Part shown: one piece after another, positions 9,839-21,779 of the stretch | Layout: every line of letters starts with the position of its first letter | Numbering within the stretch: the stretch's first letter is position 1 | Source of the DNA: Limnephilus marmoratus | Taxonomy: Eukaryota; Arthropoda; Insecta; Trichoptera; Limnephilidae | DNA: 64,000 nt | Assembly: GCA_917880885.1 (NCBI GenBank) | Contig: OU862919.1 | Span: forward strand, 15,456,001-15,520,000 | Direction of reading: 5' to 3' | Program-made: the position numbers and the translations under genes | Notes under the pieces: model-generated | The model's database searches: none | The model's input: the letters and a program-made list of their open reading frames with translations, nothing else | Told to the model about the DNA's origin: nothing

Positions 9839-10398
9839 TTGCATGTAAATTGAAATTCGTCTTTTTGCGTAGTGTATTTTCCCCTGTTGAACTCCAAAAC
9901 ATTTAATAACGTTAACCTTTTGAAATGAATGTTTCAGTCGCGTGATCGCAGGAGTGTTTAGTTCTGTGAGATGTTGGCTGTTGCCTTTGGTAGACTGAGG
10001 AGTGCGGACTGCGTGATGGAGTATGGAGTGGAACGAACAATCAACTCGCGAAGAACGTCAGAAAGTTTGTTTATTGTCGGACCAAATATCACCATAATAA
10101 CGTGTTAAGGGCCACGAACAGTTAATCATGCGAAACAACCTTGAATTTTGTGTTATAAACGCTTTAATGAAGAATTTCTCCTCCGAATATAAGCACATTT
10201 TTCTTTCTTGCTGCTGGCTATATCAAATCTTTTTATGAAAATTTATGTTTCGTTTTTGAATGATAAAAAGATGGTAAAAACAAGATGACTACTTGTTTTA
10301 TTTTTAATTGCAATCACATTATCTCGCACTACCCGAGCGTTTGCCTTTCTGTACATTTCTTTATTGTATTCCGATGTCTATTAAAGATTGTGGCCGTT
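9839..10398. other. No gene seen
   Basis: Unassigned sequence. A short GC-richer piece at 9940-10030 contains no clear open frame or RNA signal. Confidence 0.4.
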
Positions 10399-10402
10399 TT
10401 AA

Positions 10403-10985
10403 GGGCTACTAAGCCGCCAGCGGCCGAGAATTCACATTTCTTCGAAAGATGTTCTTACGATCGTGCAGGGTGGTTTCAATGAGAAATATTAATTAATTAA
10501 AATAATGTATTTTTGTAATTTTTTTTTTATCATAAGTATTTATAATTTTTCAATTATATCTAAGCAAAATAAGAATGTAAAAAAATCTTGAATATATTAG
10601 TTTGTAAGACCGTAAATAAATAGACAATCTGAAGTATTTTCGTCACATAACACCAGTGCGGATCTTTATTTAAATTAAAATATTTAAACTAAAATTAAAA
10701 TTCTGAAACATTGCTTTCCCAGATAATGTATTGATTTATTTTACTGCCTGATTGATTATATGATTTGAAATGTGTGTTGTATAAAACAAAATTTTGATTG
10801 AAAGTTTAACAAAACTGCCAACGACCTGCGGTAAAACCTTATTGTACTAAAAATAAACATTTTTTCTCAAAATTTAAAACATAGCTTTACTAGATAAAAG
10901 AACAGTCTTTCAATCAATTTATATTTTTTTGTGAAAAAGGGTCAATACGTCTAAAATTTGATTTAAAATTGACATATTTCCGGTT
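10403..10985. mobile_element. TTAA-flanked MITE, copy 4, right end missing
   Basis: It starts after TTAA (10399-10402) with GGGCTACTAAGCCGCCAGCGG and follows copy 1 in the same orientation, including GTTCTTACGATCGTGCAGGG. It ends at about 10985, before the GGTAATGCCCTC terminus. It is more diverged than copies 1-3. Confidence 0.7.
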
Positions 10986-10989
10986 ATTA

Positions 10990-11330
10990 GATGTCCCATG
11001 TTAAAGATAAGAATGGATAAATATTTATCCAAGACACTATCAAGATAGTATTCAGTTCGGGTTTGAATCTTGCAAGCAAACATAAAGATAGCAGCCAATA
11101 AAATAAAGAAATAGAACATAATCTGGTTGTTCTTAGTCGAAGTATGATATAGTTAAATATGACCCAATTGGATAGGGACAAACTTAATCAATTGGTAGAG
11201 TTGCGCCCCGGAAAGGCAAAGGTCCTGGGTTCGAGTCTTATATGTGATCTTTTTCTGATTTTTCTGTTTTCAGATTTTCGATCGAGTTTCGCTAATATTA
11301 TCTTCATTTAATTAAATATTATTTTTAAGC
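10990..11330 (+). mobile_element. SINE-2 copy (tRNA-like module in the middle)
   Basis: SINE-2 has about 190 bp of conserved sequence before a tRNA-like module. Here the 5' part has TTCAGTTCGGGTTTGAATC and GTTCTTAGTCGAAGTATGAT. The module spans about 11190-11250 (TTGGTAGAGTTGCG ... GGTCCTGGGTTCGAGTC) with anticodon-like loop CCGGAAA. The 3' part begins TTTTTCTGATTTTTCTG and ends near AATTAAATATT. It is degraded at the acceptor end. Confidence 0.75.
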
Positions 11331-11437
11331 TTCGCTAAGTTTATCTTCCGAAGGCGTAGGAGAAATGGTGAGGGAGCCAATTTTCTAAACTAACGACTAT
11401 TTATTTATTAACGATGAAAATATTCATACATATATGC

Positions 11438-11815
11438 TTTTAACTGTGTCATACTTCGACTAAGAACTACCAACATTATCTTCATTTTCTTAACGCACAT
11501 ATTATTGGCTGCTATCTTTATATAGATATATGATTGCAAGATTCAACCCGAACTAAATGCTATCTAGATAGTGTCTTGATAATTTTTTATTATTTTTAAT
11601 TAAAAAGTTAAAAGTGACCGAATTTGATATCGACACCTTAAGCTCAGTTGGTAGAGCACTTGCCATGTAAGCGAAGGGTCTTGGGTTCGAGTCCAGAGGT
11701 GCCAAAATCTTTTCTGACTTTTCTGTCTCCATGTTTCGTTAATTTTGTCTTCATTTAATTAAATATTATAATTTGAGATTTTACTCATAAAAAAAAAAAA
11801 AATGAAAATAAATAA
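11438..11815 (+). mobile_element. SINE-2 copy with inverted 5' part and a different tRNA module
   Basis: 11438-11580 is the SINE-2 5' part in reverse (CATACTTCGACTAAGAAC ... AACCCGAACTAAATGCTATC). It is followed in forward orientation by a tRNA-like module at 11632-11704 (AGCTCAGTTGGTAGAGCAC; GGGTTCGAGTCC) whose anticodon loop is CATGTAA, giving TGT. The SINE-2 3' part and an A tail at about 11790 follow. The best reading is a rearranged copy. Confidence 0.7.
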
Positions 11816-12061
11816 ATAAATTTATCTTACGTTAAGTACGAACTTACATTTAAAACAAATGATTTTTGTTAAGCAGGAAAAATCAAATGTGTACCGAATC
11901 GTGCAACTCCGGGATAATAATAATTACTACCCGACTGCCCTAGAGTTTTAACACTTTTTTGAAGAAAAAAAATTAGGTTCAGTAAGAATGGTAGGTTAAA
12001 ATGTTCAACATTATTTATTTTGAAGAGTGTCATACCGTAGGTCTATTACAACATTTTTTCT

Positions 12062-12131
12062 TACAGTAGTTCCACACAGGAGGCCCTTAGGAAAACAATT
12101 TCCCCCAACTACAACTTTCCGACAACTTTAA
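12062..12131 (-). mobile_element. B-SINE tail, split by a MITE
   Basis: CCACACAGGAGGCCC is followed by a decayed hairpin. The copy continues after the MITE at 12834. Confidence 0.65.
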
Positions 12132-12833
12132 GAGGGCATTACCAGAGAAAACCAGAAATATGTCATTTTCAAATCAGATTTTAGACGTATTGACTCTTTT
12201 CCACAAAAAATTATAAATGGATTTCGAAAGATTGTTCTTTTATCTAGCATTCGCATGTAATAAATTTTGAGAAAAAAAAAGTTATTTTTAGTATAATAAG
12301 GTTATTCCATAGGTCGTTGGCAGATTTGTTAAATATTCAAAAAAGATTTTGTATTATACCACACCCATTTTAAATAATATAGTCATGCAGTAAAATAAAT
12401 CAATGCATTATCTAGCAAACGCATGTTTTAGAATTTTAATTTTAGTTTCAATAAAATCATTAAAAAATATGTACGCACATGTGTTTCTTGACGAAAATTG
12501 GTCCATTTGTGTATTTATTTGAGCACTTACAAACTAATATATTTCAGATTTTTTTTTTAACATTCTTATTAAATTTAGACATTATTGAAAAATGATAAAT
12601 ACTTATAATCAAAAAATAATTACAAAAAGTACATTATTTTAATAGTTTTATCATCACGCCTTTCCGCATTTTTGGATGAAGGTATAAATTATTAAAGCTA
12701 ATTTGGATTGAAATAAATTCGATATTGAGTTATAATTTAAAAAAGCTGGTACGGAGAATAAACCGCCCTGCATGATCGTAAGAACAACTTTCGACGTATT
12801 GTGGATTTTCGTCCGCTAGCTGGTTAAACGCTC
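12132..12833. mobile_element. TTAA-flanked MITE, copy 2 (702 bp)
   Basis: TTAA at 12128-12131 and 12834-12837. It starts GAGGGCATTACCAGAG and ends CTGGTTAAACGCTC. It is inverted relative to copy 1 and sits inside a B-SINE tail. Confidence 0.8.
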
Positions 12834-12837
12834 TTAA

Positions 12838-13175
12838 GGGAGGGTTTTTTTAAGGAAAGGCAGGAGAGGAAGTTCTGAGAAAGAAAAAGGTATGAGGGGT
12901 GGGTAGGAATCTGGGGGTCGATGTCTCCACGAGTGACGGACGTATGGATCCATTCCTCCTACTGCGGTGCAAGGCGATGGGTCAAGAGAGTTCGGCTGGA
13001 GAAATAAAAACACGCAGTAGGTGGGAAAACGCACCCGCCGCCAAGACCTAGACTAACCTCACCCCATGAACTCGGGCACCTCTGCTAAGTCACTAAACGT
13101 AGCGAACCACTTGGGGTGATCTATTTCCAATAAATGGCAACTCATACCCGCCTCCCAAATTGAACATAACACCAG
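12838..13175 (-). mobile_element. B-SINE body after the MITE
   Basis: It contains GGAAAGGCAGGAGAGGAAG, GGTGGGTAGGAATCTGGGGG, TACTGCGGTGCAAGGCGATG and AACCACTTGGGGTGATC. Together with 12062-12131 it forms one copy. Confidence 0.75.
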
Positions 13176-13441
13176 AGATACAAAAACCGTTTTGTCTGCT
13201 ATTAACTGGTAGGAAAGTAAATGAATAAAATTATTGTACAACGTTATCATGTTTACATATCAATATTTTGTCCAGTTCCATGTTTATTGATCGGAACCAT
13301 ACAGAGTGTACATTGTACATGTACATATCTACGCTTCTGTTTGTAGTGAGGGATTTTAATTAGAACTGAGTACAATGAAACAATGCACAACGCTTGATGT
13401 GTTCTGTAATGAGAAATTTGTTCTGAAGTTGAATAACAAGG

Positions 13442-13510
13442 TCAGGGGTGGGAAACCTGCGGCCCGCGAAGCTTTTTAGCGCGGCCCGCGAAAATTTTGA
13501 TGCGGCCTGC
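13442..13510. mobile_element. hAT-like terminal fragment
   Basis: CAGGGGTGGGAAACCTGCGG followed by repeated CGGCCCGCGAA resembles the CAGGGGTGG...GGCCCGCG ends common to many hAT MITEs. Only one end was found and no 8-bp duplication could be assigned. Confidence 0.5.
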
Positions 13511-13578
13511 TGAAATCACCACAAAAATTTACCCTCAAAAACCGAGGACGCCTTCCGATGTTTCAGATAAATTTTTCA

Positions 13579-13893
13579 GTTTTTTTTTTTTACATGAATA
13601 CCGCACAAGAGTCCCAACTGCTCCCGTCTGGAGTCAGTGGGACTATGGCATCCCCAATTGGGGTATGTTGTGAGGCTGAAGGTAGTGGGGAGGGGAAGGA
13701 GACATGGAAGAGGAAGGTAGGGAAGTACCTGGATATTCAGATCTGGTTACCAAACACGGCTAAAGCCATTTCAAGGAACGTTTCAATTCTGAATGGTGGT
13801 CTTACACCAGGGCGATACTGAGAGTATCTCCACTCTGGAACGTGCCGCAAATATACTATATATTATTTTTAAATGAATAAATTGTGAAATAGT
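13579..13893 (-). mobile_element. SINE-1, tRNA-like head missing
   Basis: T tract, ATGAATACCGCACAAGAGTC, body to AAATGAATAAATTGTG. The tRNA-like head is truncated, as expected from 5' truncation during reverse transcription. Confidence 0.85.
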
Positions 13894-14053
13894 TAAGATA
13901 TTATTTCAAAAAACAGGTAAAGTTATAGCTGACGAGTTACGTGTGCACCCATGTTACTACCAATCAGTGATCCAAAGGACATTATTTTAATTTCTTTTTA
14001 TAGTACAATAATGAAATTAATTTTGAAAAAATATCTCAAAATTGTTGACAACT

Positions 14054-14364
14054 CTTGACGGCCTCCGTGGTCTCTTGGCTCGCAAAATCGGAATTCCGGT
14101 AAGCACAAATAAATTTCATTTAATCAAATTGCCTTATTTGACAATTTAAAATAATATGTTAAAATAAAAATTTAAAATAACATTTTAAAATAAGTAACAA
14201 TTTAAAATAATATATAGTAAATTTGCGACACGTTCCAGAGTGGAAGATACTCTCACTATCGCCCTGGTGTAAGACCATCATTCAGAATTGAAACCTTGCT
14301 TGAAATGGCTTTAGCCGTGTTTGGTGACCAGATCTGAATAGTCAGGTACTTCCCCACCTTCCTC
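14054..14364 (+). mobile_element. SINE-1, 3' part missing
   Basis: It starts TTGACGGCCTCCGTGGTCTC with a decayed head, carries an AT-rich expansion at 14140-14215 (repeated ATTTAAAATAA), and stops at TTCCCCACCTTCCTC. Confidence 0.8.
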
Positions 14365-15059
14365 AAAATTCGTAATTCATCGGAAAACCATACGCGTATT
14401 ATGATTGTAATACTAATTAAACCCAGGGACTCACACGCAGGTTCACTCTTAATTTAAAACTAGTTTTGTATTCAGAATGTAACTATTAAATTCCAGCTGA
14501 TACATTTCGAAGGAAACCATTCTTTTATTCGAAGTGCAGTTATAAAATTCTAGTTGCAGACTATGAATATGCTGCCAGGATCTAAGAAAAACCTTTTTCA
14601 TATCCGGAATGTAGTTTTAATTCCCCGCATAAAGATTTAATTTAAACCAGTTTTGTGTTCAGAATATAACAATAAATAAAATAACAAGTTGTAGATTCAT
14701 AGAAGGAAGCCATTCTCATGTAGCTTTACATTTGAGCTGCACACCATGCTGTAAAATTCTGAGAAATTGATTTACTTTAGTTTTCGTTTTCATTTCTTTT
14801 AGTTATGCAGTTCTACAGTTCTTAAATTTCGTAAAATGAGGTTCTCTACCCCTACCCCCTTGTATTGTATAATCAAAGAATTTAAAAGCAGTTGAAATGT
14901 TTGAACAATTTTTTAAATTCATATTTTAAATACTCACAAGGTTTTGCTATTCCAGAAAACATGATTCATCAAGGCTACTTGTATAACATCAACTCGGCGT
15001 TGGAAAATACATTCTGTGATAAATTGAATAAAAGTTAATAAACCTGTTAACCACGTTTC
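14365..15059. other. No gene seen
   Basis: Unassigned sequence with internal weak repetition (TTTAAACCAGTTTTG / TTTAAAACTAGTTTTG near 14452 and 14640). Confidence 0.4.
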
Positions 15060-15290
15060 AGGTAGTACCTGGATACGTAGTATCCGTACCGTACTAATAC
15101 GCCTTGGTAAAAAACAAGATGTATAGTGACAGGGTTTGAATATCCAGGCATTTCCTTAAGTTTTTCTCTACACCATACCCATATTTTCATCCTTCAACTT
15201 CATCCGACCTCAGAACAAAGCAAAATTTAGGGATGCCATAGTTTCTTTAAACTTATGGGCAGTTGGCAATGTTGTGCTATAATTAAAGAA
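15060..15290 (+). mobile_element. Old SINE-1 relative
   Basis: It retains the order of SINE-1 landmarks (GAATATCCAGGCATTTCC, pyrimidine tract, GGGATGCCATAGTTTC, GGGCAGTTGG) with heavy divergence. Confidence 0.5.
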
Positions 15291-15357
15291 GGAAATTATA
15301 AAAGTAATCTAATTTCCAATCAGTTTTTTTAACCCTTGAATTTTTATTATTTTAGCT

Positions 15358-15570
15358 TGACCGGTAATAATGTTCCCTGTCAAAATGTTCCTAGTAAAAA
15401 TGTCGGCAGTTACAATGTTCCTTGTTAATCGTCGTCAGTAAGCTAAGAGTAAGGTAATGCTGGGTCTGTAAATGCAAAAAAAAAATTGCCCGTTTCTTAT
15501 TGGGAACATTTAGATACGTAACATCTATTACTGGGAACATTTTGACGAAAAACATTTTAACCCTTGAAAG
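15358..15570. repeat. Imperfect inverted repeat with AATGTTCC motifs
   Basis: AATGTTCCCTGTCAAAATG on the left is answered by CATTTTGACG / GGGAACATT on the right, with about 60-bp imperfect arms. TTTAACCCTTGAA occurs at about 15330 and 15557, outside the arms, and may mark an insertion. No ORF. Confidence 0.4.
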
Positions 15571-15808
15571 ATAATGTAAGTCTTAGGGACGTAAGCGATA
15601 CACAAGCATTGCTGTCGTTTTTATTTTGCAACATAACGCGCTGTCACCACGGTAAGTACAATAATTAAGGAGAAATACATACCCCGTACGTCCGAGAGAC
15701 GTATGATTACCTTTTGTGTAACTTTCGGACTTGTTGGTATAAAGGTAATTTAACGAAATTATTTTTATGTATTGATTAGCATTTAAATTTTCATGACATA
15801 TAAAAAAT

Positions 15809-16373
15809 GGTTCCACGACAGTTCATCCTGCGACAATTCATCCGGCGACAGTTCATCCTGCGACAGTTCATCCGGCCGACAGTTCATCCTGCCGACAGTT
15901 CATCCTGCCGACAGTTCATCCCGCCGACAATTCATCCGGCGACAATTCATCCTGCCTGATCATTTAGAAGATTTTTATTAAGTATGCAAAGAGGATATAC
16001 GGCCGTACAACCTAACCTAACCTAACCTAACCTAACCTAACCTAATCTAACCTAACCTCACCTAACCTAACCTAACCTAACCTAACCTAACCTAACCTAA
16101 CCTAACCTAACCTATTTAGTAAAAATATTTTTACAGCGGATTTCCACTCAAGATGCCTTCAGATATAAGTATATCGATTCTGGTTGTACGGCCGTATATC
16201 CTCTTTGCATACTTACTTAATAAAAATCTTCTAAATGATCAGGCAGGATGAATTGTCGCCGGATGAATTGTCGGCGGGATGAACTGTCGGCAGGATGAAC
16301 TGTCGGCCGGATGAACTGTCGCAGGATGAACTGTCGCCGGATGAATTGTCGCAGGACGAATTGTCGGGTCACC
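15809..16373. mobile_element. Foldback element with telomeric TTAGG-type array
   Basis: The terminal inverted repeats are about 190 bp. The outer part of each is a tandem array of a 15-16 bp unit, CGACARTTCATCC(T/G)G(C), nine on the left and eight on the right. The inner part runs from CTGATCATTTAGAAGATTTT to CGGCCGTACAACC. The centre holds about 100 bp of CCTAA repeats and a 70-bp unique stretch. ATAAAAAAT flanks both sides (15800-15808, 16374-16382), and the second copy of the surrounding tandem unit lacks the element, confirming a 9-bp duplication. A 9-bp duplication with long terminal repeats fits a Mutator-like or foldback mechanism; that is inference. Confidence 0.85.
16011..16113. repeat. 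Interstitial insect telomeric repeat (CCTAA)n
   Basis: About 20 units of CCTAA, the complement of the insect telomeric TTAGG, with a few variants (CTAAT, CTCAC). It lies wholly inside the foldback element and is not a chromosome end. Confidence 0.95.
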
Positions 16374-17088
16374 ATAAAAAATACGATTTAGACATAAAAT
16401 TAAACATTATTTTTCATTAAAAAAAGACTTAATATTTTGTAGGTGATTTGTAAGAGGTTTACAGAATTTTGTTTTTTTTTTAAATTACAATATAATTTTT
16501 ATTTTATTTAAAGTACGAAACCCTAAACTAATTATTCAATTATTTTTAAACTGTGTAAGTATGACAATATGTCAAATATACATTTTTAAACTTCAGTTCG
16601 TCTCTAGGACCTTTTGTGTAACTTTCAGACTTGTTCGTATTTTTCATAGCTTTCTTGTTTTTTTCATAGCATATAAAAAAATATGATTTCGACATAAAAT
16701 GAAAAATTATTTTTCATTAAAAAAAAGACTTAATATTTTGTAGTTGATTTGTAAGAGGTTTACAGAATTTCGTCATTTTTTTAATTAGATATAATGCAAT
16801 TTTTATAATTGTTTTGATTTTATTTAAAGTACAAAACCTTAAACTAATTATGCAACTACCTTTAAACTGTGTAAATATGATAATATGTCAAATATTCACT
16901 TTTTAAGTTCAGTACGTCTCTAAGACGTATGATTATCTTTAAGATAGGTAAAAATAAGATTATCTTTCTAGGATTAACTATGAATATTTTTACAGTGAAA
17001 ATTGTTACCAGAATTTTTTTTACCTAGAACCATCACTGAGGTACTTACCCCGGACGTCAGAAAGTTACACCTACATTCGATGTGTTAA

Positions 17089-17795
17089 GAGGGCATTACC
17101 AGAGAAAACTAGAAATATGTCATTTTCAAATCAGATTTTAGACGTATCTCTTTTCCACAAAAAAATATAAATGGATTTCGAAATATTGTTCTTTTTCTAG
17201 CATTCGCATGTAATAAATTTTGAGATTTTTTTAAAATTTTTAGTATAATAAGGTTATTCCATAGGTCGTTGGCAGATTTGTTAAATTTAAAAAAAAATGT
17301 ATTATACCACACCCATTTCAAATAATATAATCATGCAGTAAAATAAATAAATACATTATCTAGCAAACGCATGTTTTAGAATTTTAATTTTAGTTTCAAT
17401 AAAATCATTAAAAAATATGTACGTACATGTGTTTCTTGACGAAAATTGGTCCATTTGTGTATTTATTTGCGCACTTACAAACTAATATATTTCAGATTTT
17501 TTTTACATTCTTATTAAATTTAGACATTATTGAAAAATGATTAATACTTATAATCAAAAAATAACTACAAAAAGTACATTATTTTAATAGTTTTATCATC
17601 ACGCCTTTCAGCATTTTTGGATGAAGGTATATAAATTAAAGCTAATTTGAATTAAAATAAATTCGATATTGAGTTATAATTTTAAAAAGCTGGTACGGAG
17701 AATAATTAATCTTTCTCGTTGAAACCGCTCTGCACGATCGTAAGAACAACTTTCGACGAAATGTGGATTTTCGTCCGCTGGCTGGTTAAACGCTC
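17089..17795. mobile_element. TTAA-flanked MITE, copy 3 (707 bp)
   Basis: TTAA at 17085-17088 and 17796-17799. Same orientation as copy 2, starting GAGGGCATTACCAGAG and ending GCTGGTTAAACGCTC. The 70-codon minus frame inside is AT-rich and is not a transposase. Confidence 0.85.
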
Positions 17796-17799
17796 TTAA

Positions 17800-19030
17800 A
17801 AGCATTTTTATCAGTCAGCTATTCTTTATTATCACGCGGTTCATATTAATGCATACAGTAGCCCACACTCTTCTTTATTAATTTCAACAAACTATAAATC
17901 TATATTTGTTCATATGAAGCAGATACTTTGTGATGTAACATTATTATTTAAAATTAAGCAATAACTCAGTAAACACCATATGTTAAAATTGGTGTTTATT
18001 AATTGTTTTACTTTAAAATATAAATACACATATTTGATTTTTGCTTATGGCGTACTAGATTTCCAAGGCGATACGCGCAGAATTGAAATATAAAATATAA
18101 ATATATTTACCACATGTGTACAAGCGCGATGCTCAAGTTGTGACCCGATAGTTCTGTACCTTGAAGCATAAACCACTCGTAGTCGTAGATTTTGTTAAGG
18201 ACTTACGTGGTTTATCTTTTAAGGTACAGAGTTGATCCCGCGTGAGTTGGCCCCTCGAAACTATAATTATTATTAAAGAATTATATTTTTTGTGCATTAA
18301 TTACTAATTTCACACCTAAAATCGACTCCAAAAATATCGTTAATAGTAATTTGGTATGGATATCAAACGAATTTAATTGCAGTGTCGTTTTTTTCGTACA
18401 AATACGCTGGTAAATACGGGATGCATTCGAATAAAAAAACGTTTTATACTTTTGCTACTCTACCCACACAAAAAATGAAATCAATGTAATCTGAAGAACC
18501 TTTAAGTGTTTTAATCTTATATAGTTCTGGAAATACTGGCCCCAATACTAATAAATAAGAATAATATATCTGAAGAGGACTTTACATCTACTTATAAAAC
18601 ATGTTGTTTTACCACCTTGTACCGATCTTTATAATGTAAAACATCACTTTCAAAGCTTAACGAGAAACAGTTTGAAGCTTTTCAACGTAATTCGTGTTCA
18701 TCTTATTTGAAATATGAAACAGATTAATATAAACACGCAATCAGATCCCCTTCACCTCCGCTTAGTCAAAGGAGAGCGGACTTCAATATGTAATAGAGGG
18801 CCGAGAAACTTCAACGTGTGGAATAAGGCTTCCTGAAATTCAACACGAGGCGATAAGCGAACCGTGTCCTGCATATTTAATTACAATTACTATTAATGAC
18901 GATGCATTAGTTATGATTGACCTTGGACTTGGCACAAAAGATCGATGCTGTACTGAGTATGCAAATCTTCAAGACTGTGTCAAGTCTCCCATCTTCTTTT
19001 TCTAGGTTTTTTTTTCAGTTATCTTCATTT
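17800..19030. other. No gene seen
   Basis: Unassigned AT-rich sequence. The only structure noted is the hairpin at 18152-18232. Confidence 0.4.
18152..18232. repeat. Inverted repeat, about 23-bp arms
   Basis: TTCTGTACCTTGAAGCATAA on the left faces TTTATCTTTTAAGGTACAGA on the right, around a loop of about 30 nt. The function is unknown. Confidence 0.6.
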
Positions 19031-19149
19031 AAACATTAGGGCATGAGTACTGTATGGGCCAAATATAATAGAATACAGTATGGGCACTGTACCAGTTTCG
19101 CTAGGAAATCATGCGTTGAGAGCAGACGCATATTAAAGCATAATAAAGG

Positions 19150-19692
19150 TATTATAAAAACTTTTTTACTAAATAAAAAAAATGATTTTGAGTAATAGAA
19201 ATCCTTATTTGGACTTTTACAATTTTTTTCTGATAAGTGGAAAAGATGATATCGGTCAAGTGGCTGCCGCCAGTGTTGATACACATTTGTGCCCGTTTTA
19301 TCGCATTTTCCATGACTTTCCGCAAGATTTCCGTGATAACTGTTTGCATTCCTGTCAAATATCCTCCTTAAGGGCTGCGATTGTCTGAGGCTTGTTGGCA
19401 TAAACCCGCGACTTCAAATAGCCCCAAAGAAAGAAGTCTGGGATAATTAAATCGGGCGTGGAAATGCGCCTCGTCGCTCATGATGACTTTCGACACAAAA
19501 TCGCTAAAAGCGTTAGAGCTTAAATCGACACAATTATTCCACGCTCTTGCGGAGTATAGCGCTCCATTGCTTGTCTGTTTGTATTCTGCAGCTGTGTAGT
19601 ACACAAATGTCAAATATGATTGACGTACGAAGCCATTTGCAAAAATTATAACATCTTCCGATAGGGTGATTAATTTTGCGCCACCTTGTATA
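19150..19692 (-). pseudogene. DDE (mariner/IS630-like) transposase remnant with deleted core
   Basis: On the minus strand a terminus-like TATACAAGGTGGCGCAAAAT lies at 19692. A start peptide MERYTPQERGIIVSI follows near 19570 and runs into a stop. A short piece then reads KVIMSDEAHFH (about 19455-19490), the strand with the first catalytic acid region. A deletion joins this to IIPDFFLWGYLKSRVYANKP, with a frame change. The C-terminal part carries RKVMENAIKRAQMCI and GGSHLTDIIF, the usual ending of this transposase group. Most of the catalytic core is gone, so it is a non-coding deletion derivative. The left terminus was not found. Confidence 0.65.
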
Positions 19693-21779
19693 ACTGGTTG
19701 CAACACAATATTAGAGTAAAAAAACAAAAGTCTACGAGGTCGTCTCATTTCATGTTTTTTACAAATGTGTCGTAATAGTTAGAGATTGCTGAAGATAGAA
19801 CTTTTTGAATTTATGGAAAATACCGAAAATGTTAGCCCTCAAAATTTTGATTTTTGCGAACGGCCGAAAAGCGTGTGACAACACGAAACGGCGGTACTGT
19901 TTTTCCGGGATGAAAAGTAACCAACGTCACTTCCCAGTCCATTAACCATTCCTATGCAAAAAATCACGGTCGGGTCTGTTCTGCATCCGTTGCTCCTTCG
20001 CGATGACCAACAAAGGAACTCCGTCCCAAGAAAGAATGACAAACAAACACATTTTATAACATTAGTTATGATTGTTCTGCGTGTGACTTCACGGGACACT
20101 ACTACTGCAATGCATACATTTTAGATATCAATGTTCACTTTGAAAGTACCAAACTTTCATTTTTGGAGATTTCGAAAAACTAATTTTACCGTCATTAATA
20201 ATTATTTTAATTTGTATAACATGATAGTTTACAACACAGTTTTACAATTAAAAAAAAAAATAAAACAATCAACATTGGCACCTACTTACATATAAGGAGG
20301 TTTAAAAAATCGTTGACGTTTTGATCTGTCTTGACCGGTGATCCGATTTATATTTTGCGTAATCTGTGTTCTGTCTGATGGCCCTTAGGAGTGAATTGCT
20401 TAGTTTCTACATGATTGTCTAAACGGAAATAGAAACAGAAAAAGAAAATGTACGGTTTTAAAATAAAATAAGTGTTTTCTGTTGCATTGTACGTGTGACA
20501 TCTCTCTTGGTGATTAAAATTGCAAGGTTATCCAAAAAGTTGACTGAAAATGGTATAACCTATACAAAAACAACATAACACAAATACAACAAACTAACAC
20601 CATACGTATGAGAATATAAATATGGTGTAATTGTATGTGACAGAGGAATGTCCAGTTATGATAATTAAAATTAAATGATTTGAATTGCACGATAGAATTA
20701 ATGTAAAAAAAAAATAATAATAATAAAAAATAATAAACAAATTATGTGGCAAACTCGCCAATTTCTTGCGTACATTTGTTTAGCAAACAAATGTACAAAT
20801 GAAATCGACATTTTTAATGTACCATTTTCTATGATTAAAACACAATTAAACATTTTTTTATGTCAACGTATTATTTCTGATAGTTTCAGTTTATCATTGT
20901 TAGCATTTTATTTTCTTCCAATTCATCCAATCTTCATCCACTGTAGTGTAAGAAATTATTTTGATTAACCTATTGTTTATTATTAACCTTTGTGTAAAAG
21001 AAAATTAACAGTATGTACCAAATTAATGTAAAAGCCCCATAGGCGTAAAAAAAGAGTACCTAAATAAATAATATACATTGGATGTTAGCAGTTATTTCTC
21101 ACTATAATACCGTAGTAACTGTACATTATTACAATAATTCCCTGATGAGCAGAAGGCTGTTGAAGTTTTAATTAAAAAATAGAGCTTCAATAAGGTTTTG
21201 TGTTGCTCAAGGTAAAATTCGTATTCCGTAGACTCATATTGTTTCAAAATATTATATTATGGCAACGCAATATGTAACATCCTTCAACTTCTTAGCAAAG
21301 TTGTTTGTTTCCCTAGTCTTTCATGTGGTCGTGGTACAACACAACATATGGGTAAGCTTACAAACCTACAGATGCCGCAGCCTCCCATTGAGAGCAGAAC
21401 CTACATCTGTTACTGTAGTATTACGGTGAGCTTTGGCTTCATAATATCCTGAATGTGTGAGTATATAAGACTCTGAATGTGTTGAACTATGATCGCTTAC
21501 GTAGGTCCTACATAATACATACAACTCTATGAGATTCCACTCCGCTCTTTGGCGGTTTCATTAGTCTGCAATCTAAAAGTGTTGCCGAGAGCTTTTTACG
21601 TAATTGAAGCTTTTCTCTGTTCACCGAGGAGGAATCATTTTCAAAATGAAGGAATCAATTACGTAAATGGTAAAGTGCATGCAATTCGTGTATCAGATAA
21701 TAGAATTTGTACGTTTTATATTACCGTTTATTCGTAATTGACTGAACGCTGTAGAAATAAGATCCATGAGGCGTATGTG
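19693..21779. other. No gene seen
   Basis: AT-rich sequence. Open frames at 19839-20099 (minus), 20744-20968 and 21549-21737 show no recognisable domain. An (AAT)n-like run lies at 20705-20740. Confidence 0.4.

Larger units (their letters stand above)
15709..16940. repeat. Tandem duplication of a unit of about 310-330 bp
   Basis: The unit starts CCTTTTGTGTAACTTTC at 15709 and 16610 and includes GACATAAAAT, a T-rich block and AATATGTCAAATAT. The first unit is interrupted by the foldback element 15809-16373; the second is uninterrupted at 16665-16690. A third start (CGTCTCTAAGACGTATGATT) is at about 16914. Confidence 0.75.

Noticed and set aside
11632..11704. Functional tRNA-Thr (TGT) gene
   Set aside because: It has good A and B boxes, but it is embedded in a SINE-2 copy with the SINE 3' part and A tail attached, and the acceptor stem pairing is poor.
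16011..16113. True chromosome end or telomere fusion point
   Set aside because: The array is only about 100 bp, lies inside the inverted repeats of a transposon with target duplications, and ordinary sequence continues on both sides.
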